NCBI RefSeq assembly: GCF_014873705.1
Contig: NZ_JADBDS010000004.1
Span: 248,001-312,000, forward strand
Reading direction: 5' to 3'
DNA length: 64,000 nt
From: Mycobacterium sp. OAS707
GTDB taxonomy: Bacteria; Actinomycetota; Actinomycetes; Mycobacteriales; Mycobacteriaceae
Numbering within the stretch: position 1 is the first letter of the stretch; every line of letters begins with the position of its first letter. Below are positions 7,915 to 15,290 of the stretch, piece after piece. Position numbers and translations under genes: made by a program. The notes under the pieces are model-generated. The model searched no databases, was not told the DNA's origin, and saw only the letters and a list, made by a program, of their open reading frames with translations.

Positions 7915-9273
7915 TCAGAAGAGTAGCTGGGCTACCGAATAGATGATCAGGCCGGCCAGCGACCCCACCACCGTGCCATTGATCCGGATGAATTGCAGGT
8001 CACGGCCCACGTGCAGCTCGATCCGCCTGCTGGCCTCGTCGGCGTCCCAGCGCTCGATGGTTTCGGTGATGATCGCCGTGATCTCCACCCCATATTCGGA
8101 AACCAGGTGTTGAGCTGCGCGGATGATCCAGTTGTCGACCTTGTCACGCAGGTCGGCGTCGTCTCGGAGCGATTCGCCGATGTGGACGACGGACTCGGCG
8201 ATGCGCGTGCGCAAAGCGGATGACGGGTCGTCGACCGACTCGAGAATGATCCGCTTGGCCGCGGCCCACGCCGTCTCGGCGGCCCTGGCCACCTCGTCCC
8301 GGGCCATCAACTGATCCTTGACGTTCTCGGCGCGCTGAATCGTCGCCTCGTCGTGCTGCAGATCGTCGGCGAATTCGAATAAGAACCGCGTGGCCGACCT
8401 TCGCAGCTCGTGGTCGGGGTTGCGGCGCACCTTGTCGGTGAAGTCCATCAACTCCCGATGGATGCGGTCGCCGACCAGGTGGTCCACCCAACGCGGCGAC
8501 CACGTCGGCGAATCGCGTTCGACCACCCGCTCGATGATGTCGCCGGCGTTCAGCGACCACTGGAACGCCCGGTCGGCGAGCAGCTGCAGCAGCGCCTCCT
8601 GGCGGCGCTCTGCCAACAGCGTGGCCAACACGCGACCGATGGGCGGACCCCACTGCGGTTCGGCGATGCGCTTGACGATCATCCGATCCAGCACGTGCTG
8701 CACGTCCTCGTCGCGCAGCATCTCCACCAAAACCCTTAGCGCCGTTGATGTTTCGGCTGCGACACGCTTGGCGTGCTCTGGCTCGGAGAGCCACTTGCCC
8801 AGTCGGCCAGCGACCTGCGCGTCGCGCAGCTTGGTCGCAACGACCTCCGGCGACATGAAGTTCTCCCGAACGAAGGCACCCAGACCCTCTCCGAGTTGGT
8901 CCTTCTTGCGCTTGATGATCGCGGTGTGTGGGATCGGGATGCCAAGCGGATGTTTGAACAGGGCCGTGACCGCGAACCAGTCGGCGAGTGCGCCGACCAT
9001 GCCGGCCTCGGCGGCGGCCCGGACGTATCCGACCCAGGCGGCCGCGCCGTCGGACTGAGCCCAGGTGCAGAGCAGGAAGACGACGGTGGCGCCGAGCAGG
9101 AAACTCAGCGCGACGAGCTTCATCCGCCGCAGCCCGCGGCGGCGTTCGGCGTCGGCGACGCTGTCGGCCCCCGCTAACGACTCGGCGAAACTGGTCGGAG
9201 CCGGTCGGCCGGCGTCCGGTCTGTGTGCCACTCCTCCATCATCCGCTAAGTCCGCGTCGGGCCCGTCCCACAA
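7915..9273 (-). CDS. DUF445 membrane protein (Rv0473-like)
   Basis: 452 residues, DUF445 (YjiN-like) family. The first membrane segment is at about residues 52-70 (LVALSFLLGATVVFLLC), a second lies at about 80-110 with the conserved AGMVGALADWFAVTALFKHPLG motif, and the last is at the C-terminus (GSLAGLIIYSVAQLLF). The long central part is charged and helical and probably cytoplasmic. No reaction is known. It is divergent from the TetR regulator gene starting 60 bases away. Confidence 0.87.
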   Translation of the reverse strand: MWDGPDADLADDGGVAHRPDAGRPAPTSFAESLAGADSVADAERRRGLRRMKLVALSFLLGATVVFLLCTWAQSDGAAAWVGYVRAAAEAGMVGALADWFAVTALFKHPLGIPIPHTAIIKRKKDQLGEGLGAFVRENFMSPEVVATKLRDAQVAGRLGKWLSEPEHAKRVAAETSTALRVLVEMLRDEDVQHVLDRMIVKRIAEPQWGPPIGRVLATLLAERRQEALLQLLADRAFQWSLNAGDIIERVVERDSPTWSPRWVDHLVGDRIHRELMDFTDKVRRNPDHELRRSATRFLFEFADDLQHDEATIQRAENVKDQLMARDEVARAAETAWAAAKRIILESVDDPSSALRTRIAESVVHIGESLRDDADLRDKVDNWIIRAAQHLVSEYGVEITAIITETIERWDADEASRRIELHVGRDLQFIRINGTVVGSLAGLIIYSVAQLLF

Positions 9274-9333
9274 GCCCCCAGAACAAGATCGGCCGTACTA
9301 TCAAGGGGACTAACGGAATGGATCACGGCAATA

Positions 9334-10044
9334 GTGGCACAGCAGACCTCCCCGGTGGCGATCAAGACTGATGGACGCAAACGGCGCTGGCACAAGCACA
9401 AGGTGGAGCGCCGCAACGAGCTAGTAGACGGCACGCTGGAGGCCATCCGGCGACGCGGCAGCAACGTCAGCATGGACGAAATCGCGGCCGAGATCGGCGT
9501 CTCCAAGACGGTGCTGTACCGCTATTTCGTCGACAAGAACGATCTGACGACCGCGGTGATGATGCGGTTCGCGCAGACCACACTGATCCCGAACATGACC
9601 GCCGCGCTTACGTCGAATCTCGACGGCTTCGATCTGACCCGCGAAATCATTCGCGTCTACGTCGAGACGGTGGCAGCAGAGCCCGAGCCGTACCAGTTCG
9701 TGATGGCCAACAACTCGGCCTCAAAGAGCAAGGCCGTCGCGGCTTCGGAGGCGATCATCGCCCGCATGCTCGCGGTGATGCTGCGCCGCCGCATGGTGGA
9801 GGTGGGGATGGACACCAGCGGTGTCGAGCCGTGGGCCTATCACACCGTCGGCGGGGTTCAGCTGGCCACGCACTCGTGGATGAACGACCGGCGGATGACC
9901 GCCGACGAGTTGATCGACTACTTGACGATGTTGTCGTGGAACGCGCTGTGCGGAATCGTCGAGGTCGGCGGTTCGTTGCAGAAGTTCCGCGAACAACCCC
10001 ACCCGTCGCCGGGATTGCCGCCACAATTACTGGCTCATGAGTAA
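9334..10044 (+). CDS. TetR-family regulator (Rv0472c-like)
   Basis: 236-residue repressor-type protein. The N-terminal HTH (VSMDEIAAEIGVSKTVLYRYFVDKNDL is the core, residues about 46-72) is canonical and follows a basic stretch KRRWHKHKVERR. The C-terminal ligand domain has no recognisable ligand signature. The GTG start at 9334 is used; a TACTAT -10-like hexamer lies at 9297-9302. It reads away from the DUF445 gene, so that gene is a natural target, and its last 8 bases overlap the PPK2 gene, suggesting one transcript. Confidence 0.88.
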   Translation: MAQQTSPVAIKTDGRKRRWHKHKVERRNELVDGTLEAIRRRGSNVSMDEIAAEIGVSKTVLYRYFVDKNDLTTAVMMRFAQTTLIPNMTAALTSNLDGFDLTREIIRVYVETVAAEPEPYQFVMANNSASKSKAVAASEAIIARMLAVMLRRRMVEVGMDTSGVEPWAYHTVGGVQLATHSWMNDRRMTADELIDYLTMLSWNALCGIVEVGGSLQKFREQPHPSPGLPPQLLAHE

Positions 10045-10909
10045 CGACGACGCACTCCCCTCCATCTGGTCGCATGACCCTCGGCAGCACCTCGCGTTTT
10101 CCCGAGGGGACAAGGTCGCCGACATCAAGACCAACAGCTCTCCGGGTTTCGACGGGTCCAAGAAGGACGCCAAGGTGTTGCAAGACGAGCGCAACATCCG
10201 CTACGCCGAGCTACAGGAGATGTTGTACGCGAACAGCAGGTCCGAGGCCGGCGACACCCGATCCGTGTTGCTCATCCTCCAGGGCATGGACACCGCGGGT
10301 AAGGGTGGAATCGTCAAACACGTTGTGGGAGCCGGGAATCCGCAAGGAATTCGGTACGCCAGCTTCGGCAAACCAACCGAGGAAGAGCTGGCCCATGACT
10401 ATTTGTGGCGGATTCGCAAGGCCTTACCACCGGCCGGGCACATCGGGGTGTTCGACCGCTCGCATTACGAAGACGTTCTCATCGTGCGCGTCCACAACTT
10501 GGTGCCGCGCGAGGTGTGGAGGAAACGGTATGACGAGATCAACGCGTTCGAGCGCGAACTCGTCGACGGCGGAACGACTCTCATCAAAGTTGCCATGTTC
10601 GTCTCGCTCAGCGAGCAGAAGAAGCGGTTGTCCCAACGGCTAGACCGCCCCGACAAGTATTGGAAATACAATCCGGCTGACATCGATGAACGCAAGCTGT
10701 GGCCCAAGTACGAGCGGGCGTTCCAAGCGATGCTGGATAAAACCTCTACCGAGTACGCGCCGTGGTACGTCGTGCCGTGCGACAAGAAGTGGTACGCCAG
10801 GTTGGCCGTCACCGAGTTGCTCATCGACGCCCTCAAGGGGCTCAATATGTCTTGGCCGTCACCCGATTTCGACGTCGAGGCGGAGAAGAAGCGGCTAGCC
10901 GACGCCTAG
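10037..10909 (+). CDS. Polyphosphate kinase 2 family protein, class III-like
   Basis: Nucleotide phosphotransferase that uses polyphosphate as donor. Walker A-like GMDTAGKGG at residues 83-91, the lid motif region SFGKPTEEELAHDYLWR at about 109-125 and Walker B VFDRSHYEDVLIVRV at 138-152 are all present, as is TSTEYAPWYVVP. The lid and the wording ASFGxPTEEELA resemble class III PPK2 enzymes, which convert AMP and ADP to ATP, rather than the class I enzymes (see the second PPK2 at 32276-33130). 290 residues is full length. It overlaps the TetR gene by 8 bases. Confidence 0.88.
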   Translation: MSNDDALPSIWSHDPRQHLAFSRGDKVADIKTNSSPGFDGSKKDAKVLQDERNIRYAELQEMLYANSRSEAGDTRSVLLILQGMDTAGKGGIVKHVVGAGNPQGIRYASFGKPTEEELAHDYLWRIRKALPPAGHIGVFDRSHYEDVLIVRVHNLVPREVWRKRYDEINAFERELVDGGTTLIKVAMFVSLSEQKKRLSQRLDRPDKYWKYNPADIDERKLWPKYERAFQAMLDKTSTEYAPWYVVPCDKKWYARLAVTELLIDALKGLNMSWPSPDFDVEAEKKRLADA

Positions 10910-10931
10910 CGGGAGCCGAGCGTCGGCTTCT

Positions 10932-10991
10932 CCGAGCGCACGGTTGTTTGCAGGCCTACTCGACGTTTGCGTACAACAACCGTGCGCTCGG
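10932..10991. repeat. 17-bp perfect inverted repeat with 26-base spacer
   Basis: Arms CCGAGCGCACGGTTGTT (10932-10948) and its exact complement (10975-10991) flank a 26-base spacer. It lies between the PPK2 stop and the DUF559 gene. As RNA from either strand it would be a very stable hairpin, but no U-run follows, so bidirectional termination is possible and not shown. A dispersed genus-specific palindrome or a recognition site for the adjacent DUF559 protein are alternatives. Confidence 0.8.
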
Positions 10992-11000
10992 TCGGTGAAA

Positions 11001-11009
11001 TTATCCACA
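11001..11009 (+). other. Consensus DnaA box sequence
   Basis: TTATCCACA, an exact match to the E. coli DnaA box, stands alone between the large inverted repeat and the DUF559 gene. Mycobacterial boxes more often read TTGTCCACA. One isolated box is not an origin; it may titrate DnaA or be chance. Confidence 0.4.
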
Positions 11010-11043
11010 GCCGAACCAATTGCTGTGGTCGGCAGTTTCGACT

Positions 11044-11910
11044 GTGCCCCACGATTATCTGGTGCGACCCGATCTCATAGTGGCGACAGAAGCGATTGCC
11101 ACAGGTGAACTCAGCAGGCGAGACCTCAAGCGCTACTACAGCAAGATTCATCGAAATGTCTACTCGCGAAAAGGCATGCCCCTCACCGCGGTCGACCGCG
11201 CGCACGCCGCGTGGCTGTGGTCAGGACGCAACGCCACTCTCGTTGGTCACTCGGCTGCGGCCCTACTGGGAAGCAAGTGGATTCCTTCCGATGCTCCGGT
11301 GGAGCTGGCGCGAGTGCGACGGCCAGCGGCCAGAGGCATCCATGTGTACAGCGGCGTTCTCGCGGAGGATGAGATCTGCTTGAGACAGCGCATTGAATGC
11401 ACGACGGCGTCGCGCACCGCTTACGACCTCGCTCGGCGTTTGCCGCTGGAGACAGGTGTCATTCGTGTGGACGCATTGCTCAATGCGACAAGAACGCCTG
11501 TGGCCCAGGTGAACTCAATCGCGGCCCGCTACCCCGGCGCACGCGGCCTTCGGCAGCTCCGCGAGACGCTCGATTTGGCCGACGGCGGCAGTGAATCTCC
11601 CCAGGAAACTCGATTGCGTCTATTCCTCGTCCAGTCCGGACTCCCGCGTCCGGTGACTCAGATCGTCGTACTAAACGACAGGGGCCCCGATAGGCGCGTC
11701 GATATGGGGTGGCCCGAATGGAAGGTCGGCGTTGAATACGACGGCGAACAGCATTGGACGAACCCAGACAGCTACGCCGAGGACATTGAGCGGCTGGAAT
11801 TCCTTGCCACACAAGGTTGGAACATCATTCGCGTCAGCTCACGACAGCTGCGTTACCGCCGACAAGAAATTCTGACACGCGTCCGAAGCGCGCTCGCTCA
11901 GTACTTGTAG
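11044..11910 (+). CDS. DUF559 protein with AbiEi-type N-terminus
   Basis: 288-residue protein of two parts. Residues 1-175 resemble the AbiEi-type winged-helix antitoxin region that many actinobacterial DUF559 proteins carry (LIVATEAIATGELSRRDLKRYY, then AHAAWLWSG and TTASRTAYDLARRL). The C-terminus is a DUF559 domain of the Vsr/PD-(D/E)xK nuclease fold: ESPQETRLRLFL, RRVDMGWPEWKVGVEYDGEQHW (acidic cluster) and GWNIIRVSS. It may be a DNA-cleaving accessory enzyme; its role is unknown. The start may also be TTG at 11020; GTG at 11044 fits family length better. Its 3' end overlaps fadB2 by 13 bases in convergent orientation. Confidence 0.8.
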   Translation: MPHDYLVRPDLIVATEAIATGELSRRDLKRYYSKIHRNVYSRKGMPLTAVDRAHAAWLWSGRNATLVGHSAAALLGSKWIPSDAPVELARVRRPAARGIHVYSGVLAEDEICLRQRIECTTASRTAYDLARRLPLETGVIRVDALLNATRTPVAQVNSIAARYPGARGLRQLRETLDLADGGSESPQETRLRLFLVQSGLPRPVTQIVVLNDRGPDRRVDMGWPEWKVGVEYDGEQHWTNPDSYAEDIERLEFLATQGWNIIRVSSRQLRYRRQEILTRVRSALAQYL

Positions 11911-12758
11911 AAGCCCTGGCCCGACTTCTTGCCGAGCTGGCCCGCCTCCACCATCCGCAGCAGCAGCGGCGGCGGCGCGTAATGCGGATCCTTGAGCTCG
12001 GTGTACATCGAGTCGGCGATCAGCTTCATCGTGTCAAGACCGATCAGATCCGAAAGTCGCAGCGGCCCCATCGGATGCGACAGCCCGGCGACGATGGCCT
12101 TGTCGATATCTTCGACAGTCGCCACACCCGACTCGACCATCCGAATGGCCGACAGCAGGTAAGGCACGAGCAGCGCGTTGACGACGAAACCCGACCGGTC
12201 GCTGCAGCGCACCACCTGCTTACCCAGCACATCACTCGCGAACTTCTCCGTGCGCGCGATCGCGGCATCCGAGGTGACGAGGGTGTTGATCAGCTCGACG
12301 AGCGGCAGCACCGGCACCGGGTTGAAGAAGTGCAAGCCGAGCACGCGGCCCGGATTCTTCGTCGCCGCAGCGATTTTCATGATCGGGATGCTCGAGGTGT
12401 TCGACGCAAGCACCGCGTCGGGGTCGGTGATGATCTCGTCGAGCTCGGCGAAGATCTTGCCCTTGACCGTCTCGTCCTCGATCACCGCCTCGATGACGAG
12501 CTGGCGATCCGCCAGGTCCTTGAGCTCGGTCGTGAACTTCAGATTCGCCAACGCCTGATCACGTTCGCGCTCGGTGATCTTGCCCGTGCTGACGCCGCGC
12601 TCGAGCGACTTGGTGATGCGCGCCTTGCCCGCCGTTGTCAGCTCCTCGGTGGGCTCGTACACCACCACGTCGACACCGGCCCGCGCCGACACCTCGGCGA
12701 TGCCGCCGCCCATCTGGCCGGCACCGATGACGCCTACTCGTTCGATTGCGTTGCTCAT
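11898..12758 (-). CDS. fadB2: 3-hydroxybutyryl-CoA dehydrogenase FadB2
   Basis: NAD(P)-dependent oxidation of 3-hydroxyacyl-CoA to 3-ketoacyl-CoA, the short-chain beta-oxidation step. The 286-residue protein has the Rossmann motif GVIGAGQMGGGIA at 9-21, the HFFNPVPVLPLVELI catalytic histidine segment and the C-terminal GLSHPMGPLRLSDLIGLD domain. It lies downstream of aceA on the same strand, as in M. tuberculosis (Rv0468 next to Rv0467), linking fat breakdown with the glyoxylate bypass. A hairpin separates it from aceA. Confidence 0.95.
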   Translation of the reverse strand: MSNAIERVGVIGAGQMGGGIAEVSARAGVDVVVYEPTEELTTAGKARITKSLERGVSTGKITERERDQALANLKFTTELKDLADRQLVIEAVIEDETVKGKIFAELDEIITDPDAVLASNTSSIPIMKIAAATKNPGRVLGLHFFNPVPVLPLVELINTLVTSDAAIARTEKFASDVLGKQVVRCSDRSGFVVNALLVPYLLSAIRMVESGVATVEDIDKAIVAGLSHPMGPLRLSDLIGLDTMKLIADSMYTELKDPHYAPPPLLLRMVEAGQLGKKSGQGFYKY

Positions 12759-12779
12759 GGAAACTCCCCTTACACAGCA

Positions 12780-12811
12780 TCAGGCCCCGCCCAAACATGG
12801 ACGGGGCCTGA
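12780..12811 (-). terminator. Hairpin between aceA and fadB2
   Basis: On the minus strand, TCAGGCCCCG and CGGGGCCTGA pair with a short loop immediately after the aceA stop at 12822. Stem of 10 perfect pairs plus extra pairs after a mismatch. No U-run follows, so partial termination or processing between aceA and fadB2 is the likely role. Confidence 0.6.
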
Positions 12812-12821
12812 CGCTATCAAC

Positions 12822-14108
12822 TCAGTGGAACTGGCCCTCTTCGGTCGAACCCGCGAGCGCGGTGGTCGACGAGTTCGGATCAACCGTGGTGGCGATCCGG
12901 TCGAAGTAGCCGGCGCCGACCTCGCGCTGGTGCTTGGTCGCGGTGTAACCCCGCTCCTCGGCGTCGAATTCGCGCTCCTGCAGCTCGACGTACGCGCTCA
13001 TCTGGTTGCGGGCGTAGCCGTAGGCCAGATCGAACATCGAGTAGTTCAGGGCGTGGAAGCCGGCCAGCGTGATGAACTGGAACTTGAAGCCCATCGCGCC
13101 GAGCTCCTTCTGGAACTTCGCGATCGTCGCGTCGTCCAGGTGCTTGCGCCAGTTGAACGACGGCGAGCAGTTGTAGGCCAGCATCTGGTCGGGGAACTCG
13201 CTCTTGACGCCCTCGGCGAACTTCGCCGCGAGCTCGAGGTCCGGCGTGCCGGTCTCCATCCAGATCAGGTCGGAGTACGGCGCGTAGGCCTTGGCGCGGG
13301 CGATGCAGGGCTCCAGGCCGTTTTTCACCCGGTAGAAGCCCTCAGAGGTGCGCTCACCGGTGATGAACGGACGGTCGCGCTCGTCGACGTCGGAGGTGAT
13401 GAGCGTGGCGGCCTCGGCATCGGTACGGGCGATGACCACGGTCGGCACGTCGGCGACGTCGGCCGCGAGACGAGCCGAGGTCAGCGTGCGGATGTGCTGC
13501 TGAGTCGGGATCAGCACCTTGCCACCGAGGTGGCCGCACTTCTTCTCCGATGCCAGCTGATCCTCCCAGTGCGACCCCGCGACGCCCGCGGCGATCATGG
13601 CCTTCTGCAGCTCGTACACGTTGAGCGCGCCACCGAAGCCGGCCTCGCCGTCGGCGACGATCGGCGCCAGCCAGTTCTCCACCGAGGTGTCTCCCTCAAC
13701 CTTGGCGATCTCGTCGGCACGCAGCAGCGCGTTGTTGATACGACGCACCACCTGCGGCACCGAGTTGGCCGGGTACAGGCTCTGGTCGGGGTAGGTGTGG
13801 CCGGACAGGTTCGCGTCACCGGCGACCTGCCAACCCGACAGGTAGATGGCCTTCAGGCCGGCGCGGACCTGCTGCACGGCCATGTTGCCGGTCAGCGCGC
13901 CGAGCGCGTTGACGAACTCCATGTCGTGCAACTGCGCCCAGAGCACCTCGGCGCCGCGGCGGGCCAGCGTGGCCTCCTCGACGACGGAACCCTGCAGCGC
14001 CACGACATCGGCTGGGGTGTAGGTGCGCTCGATGCCCTTCCACCGCGGATTGGTGTCCCAGTCCTTCTGGATCTCTTCCGGCGTCTTCGGCTGGCCAACG
14101 GTCGACAT
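12822..14108 (-). CDS. aceA: Isocitrate lyase AceA/Icl1
   Basis: Splits isocitrate to glyoxylate and succinate in the glyoxylate cycle and can also act on 2-methylisocitrate. 428 residues, the same as M. tuberculosis Icl1. The catalytic Cys191 is in ASEKKCGHLGGK; other active-site stretches such as FNWRKHLDD and GYTATKHQREVG are intact. The ATG at 14108 with a strong AAAAGGAG ribosome site is chosen over the longer open frame to 14147. The promoter region upstream has two RamB-like boxes and two palindromes, and RamB is encoded 1.1 kb away. Confidence 0.97.
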   Translation of the reverse strand: MSTVGQPKTPEEIQKDWDTNPRWKGIERTYTPADVVALQGSVVEEATLARRGAEVLWAQLHDMEFVNALGALTGNMAVQQVRAGLKAIYLSGWQVAGDANLSGHTYPDQSLYPANSVPQVVRRINNALLRADEIAKVEGDTSVENWLAPIVADGEAGFGGALNVYELQKAMIAAGVAGSHWEDQLASEKKCGHLGGKVLIPTQQHIRTLTSARLAADVADVPTVVIARTDAEAATLITSDVDERDRPFITGERTSEGFYRVKNGLEPCIARAKAYAPYSDLIWMETGTPDLELAAKFAEGVKSEFPDQMLAYNCSPSFNWRKHLDDATIAKFQKELGAMGFKFQFITLAGFHALNYSMFDLAYGYARNQMSAYVELQEREFDAEERGYTATKHQREVGAGYFDRIATTVDPNSSTTALAGSTEEGQFH

Positions 14109-14235
14109 TGGTGCTCCTTTTCTTGCAAGTCGCTGGATCCGCTTCACGCCACATGCTTGTTAACGGCCCAACACGTTCACTTGAGTGCTAAGTCGAGGAT
14201 GCCCCAAGCCATACCCGCAGGTCCAGCCGTTTCAC

Positions 14236-14248
14236 TTGCCAAGTTTCG
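14236..14248 (-). promoter_or_regulatory. RamB-like box 2 upstream of aceA
   Basis: Read on the minus strand, CGAAACTTGGCAA matches the corynebacterial RamB pattern AAACTTTGCAA at all but one core position. It lies 128-140 bases upstream of the aceA start and repeats the site at 14267-14279 with 31-base phasing, about three helical turns. Confidence 0.55.
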
Positions 14249-14266
14249 CCAACGCTCGGCATTAAC

Positions 14267-14279
14267 TTGCTAAGTTTGC
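14267..14279 (-). promoter_or_regulatory. RamB-like box 1 upstream of aceA
   Basis: Minus-strand GCAAACTTAGCAA, a direct repeat of the site at 14236-14248 and one mismatch from the RamB pattern AAACTTTGCAA. RamB is known to bind the icl1 upstream region in M. tuberculosis; that this is the site here is inference. Confidence 0.6.
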
Positions 14280-14298
14280 GAATGCGGCTACCGGCTTG

Positions 14299-14323
14299 AC
14301 CGGTTCAGTAGCTACTGGCCGGT
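14299..14323. promoter_or_regulatory. Palindrome with CAGTA half-sites (operator candidate)
   Basis: Perfect dodecamer CAGTAGCTACTG (14306-14317) inside outer arms ACCGG and CCGGT. It lies about 190-215 bases upstream of aceA and 50 bases downstream of the thioesterase stop. It shares the CAGTA/TACTG half-site with the next palindrome. Confidence 0.5.
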
Positions 14324-14341
14324 AACACAATTTTCGCTGGT

Positions 14342-14357
14342 CAGTACGCTCGTACTG
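14342..14357. promoter_or_regulatory. Second CAGTA palindrome
   Basis: CAGTACG-CT-CGTACTG, 7-bp perfect arms, 15 bases after the thioesterase stop. It could be a binding site for a dimeric regulator of aceA or part of a terminator; there is no U-run. Confidence 0.5.
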
Positions 14358-14372
14358 TTAAACCCGCCGGGG

Positions 14373-15188
14373 TCAGAGGGCGAAGATCGCGGCCACTGCT
14401 TTCGTCTCGTCGCCGACGGCATATGTGAGCGTTCTAACAGTGCGGTCCGCGAGCTCGGGACCGAATTGCTCGGTCGATCCGGCGGGGTGCACGTGCGAAA
14501 TGATCTCCAACTTGTCGCCGAGCGCCACGGCGGCGTCGTGCTCGATGGTCACCCGGATCGGCTTGTGCAGCAGTTCCGGCGTGCTGAACAGATAGTCCTC
14601 GATCACGCTCCAGTACACGGAGTTGTTCATGTGGTCGAAGATGTCGATGTCGCTGACGCGCACCGGGTAGTCGCGGATTTGCGCCGCGTCCTCGCGACTG
14701 CCGGGCTTCAGGTACGCCTTCCACCGCAACCGGTCAACCGAGGTCGTGCGTTGCAGGCCTTCGATGAAGTCGTCGGAGATACGCGCCGGGCCCTGGGTCT
14801 CGCGGTTGATGTTGATCCAGAACGCCTCTGATTCCATCAACCCGCCCTTGCGGCCGTCGATGCGGACCCGCATCTCGCACCACCGGTTCGACGTCCCCGA
14901 ACACCACCGCCGCATCCGCAGCATGTCCTGGAACTCGATCGGCTTGATCAGGTCGATCATCGTGCGCCGGACGATCCACAGCGGATGTGTCTCCTCGAAA
15001 CCCATCTCGCGCAGTTGGTCTGAGCCGATGTCCTGGATGTGGCGGGTGGCGGCGTCGAACTTCAGCCTGCCCTCGCGGTCGATGTCGGCGACCCGCAGCG
15101 GCCACTCCCTGTCGAACACGTCAGGGTGTGGATCGGGCACAGGCATCATCACCTTCGCCAAACCGGTGCTACCTGCGATACCCGCCAT
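14373..15188 (-). CDS. Acyl-ACP thioesterase-like protein (Rv0466-like)
   Basis: 271-residue double hot-dog protein of the acyl-ACP thioesterase (PF01643) family. The first hot-dog runs about 25-150 (REGRLKFDAATRHIQDIG) and the second about 170-265 (VRVSDIDIFDHMNNSVYWSVIEDYL, with the Asp-His-x-Asn type active-site residues of the family). Likely substrate is an acyl thioester of unknown length. The ATG at 15188 gives a homologous N-terminus; the open frame further upstream runs into the ramB promoter. It is divergent from ramB and lies between it and aceA, as in M. tuberculosis. Confidence 0.88.
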   Translation of the reverse strand: MAGIAGSTGLAKVMMPVPDPHPDVFDREWPLRVADIDREGRLKFDAATRHIQDIGSDQLREMGFEETHPLWIVRRTMIDLIKPIEFQDMLRMRRWCSGTSNRWCEMRVRIDGRKGGLMESEAFWININRETQGPARISDDFIEGLQRTTSVDRLRWKAYLKPGSREDAAQIRDYPVRVSDIDIFDHMNNSVYWSVIEDYLFSTPELLHKPIRVTIEHDAAVALGDKLEIISHVHPAGSTEQFGPELADRTVRTLTYAVGDETKAVAAIFAL

Positions 15189-15251
15189 CGTGTGTTCTCC
15201 CCTGTCACTCCAACGGGGCCGATCCTGCCACAGCAGCCAATCTGCCAACAA

Positions 15252-15270
15252 TGCGAAGCATGCCTTCGCA
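15252..15270. promoter_or_regulatory. Inverted repeat in the ramB promoter
   Basis: TGCGAAG and CTTCGCA arms separated by CATGC, 21-40 bases before the ramB GTG and in the divergent gap to the thioesterase gene. A dyad at this place suits autoregulation or control of both genes; the bound protein is not known. Confidence 0.5.
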
Positions 15271-15290
15271 GCGTTGTTAGGGTGGTTGAC

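Noticed and set aside
11001..11009. DnaA box as sign of an origin of replication
   Set aside because: Only one box, no dnaA/dnaN/gyrB genes or A/T-rich unwinding region nearby.
11817..14273. 818-codon open frame on the plus strand
   Set aside because: It is antisense to fadB2 and aceA, both of which have clear motifs; it is arginine/histidine-rich and has no domain. High G+C makes such shadows common.
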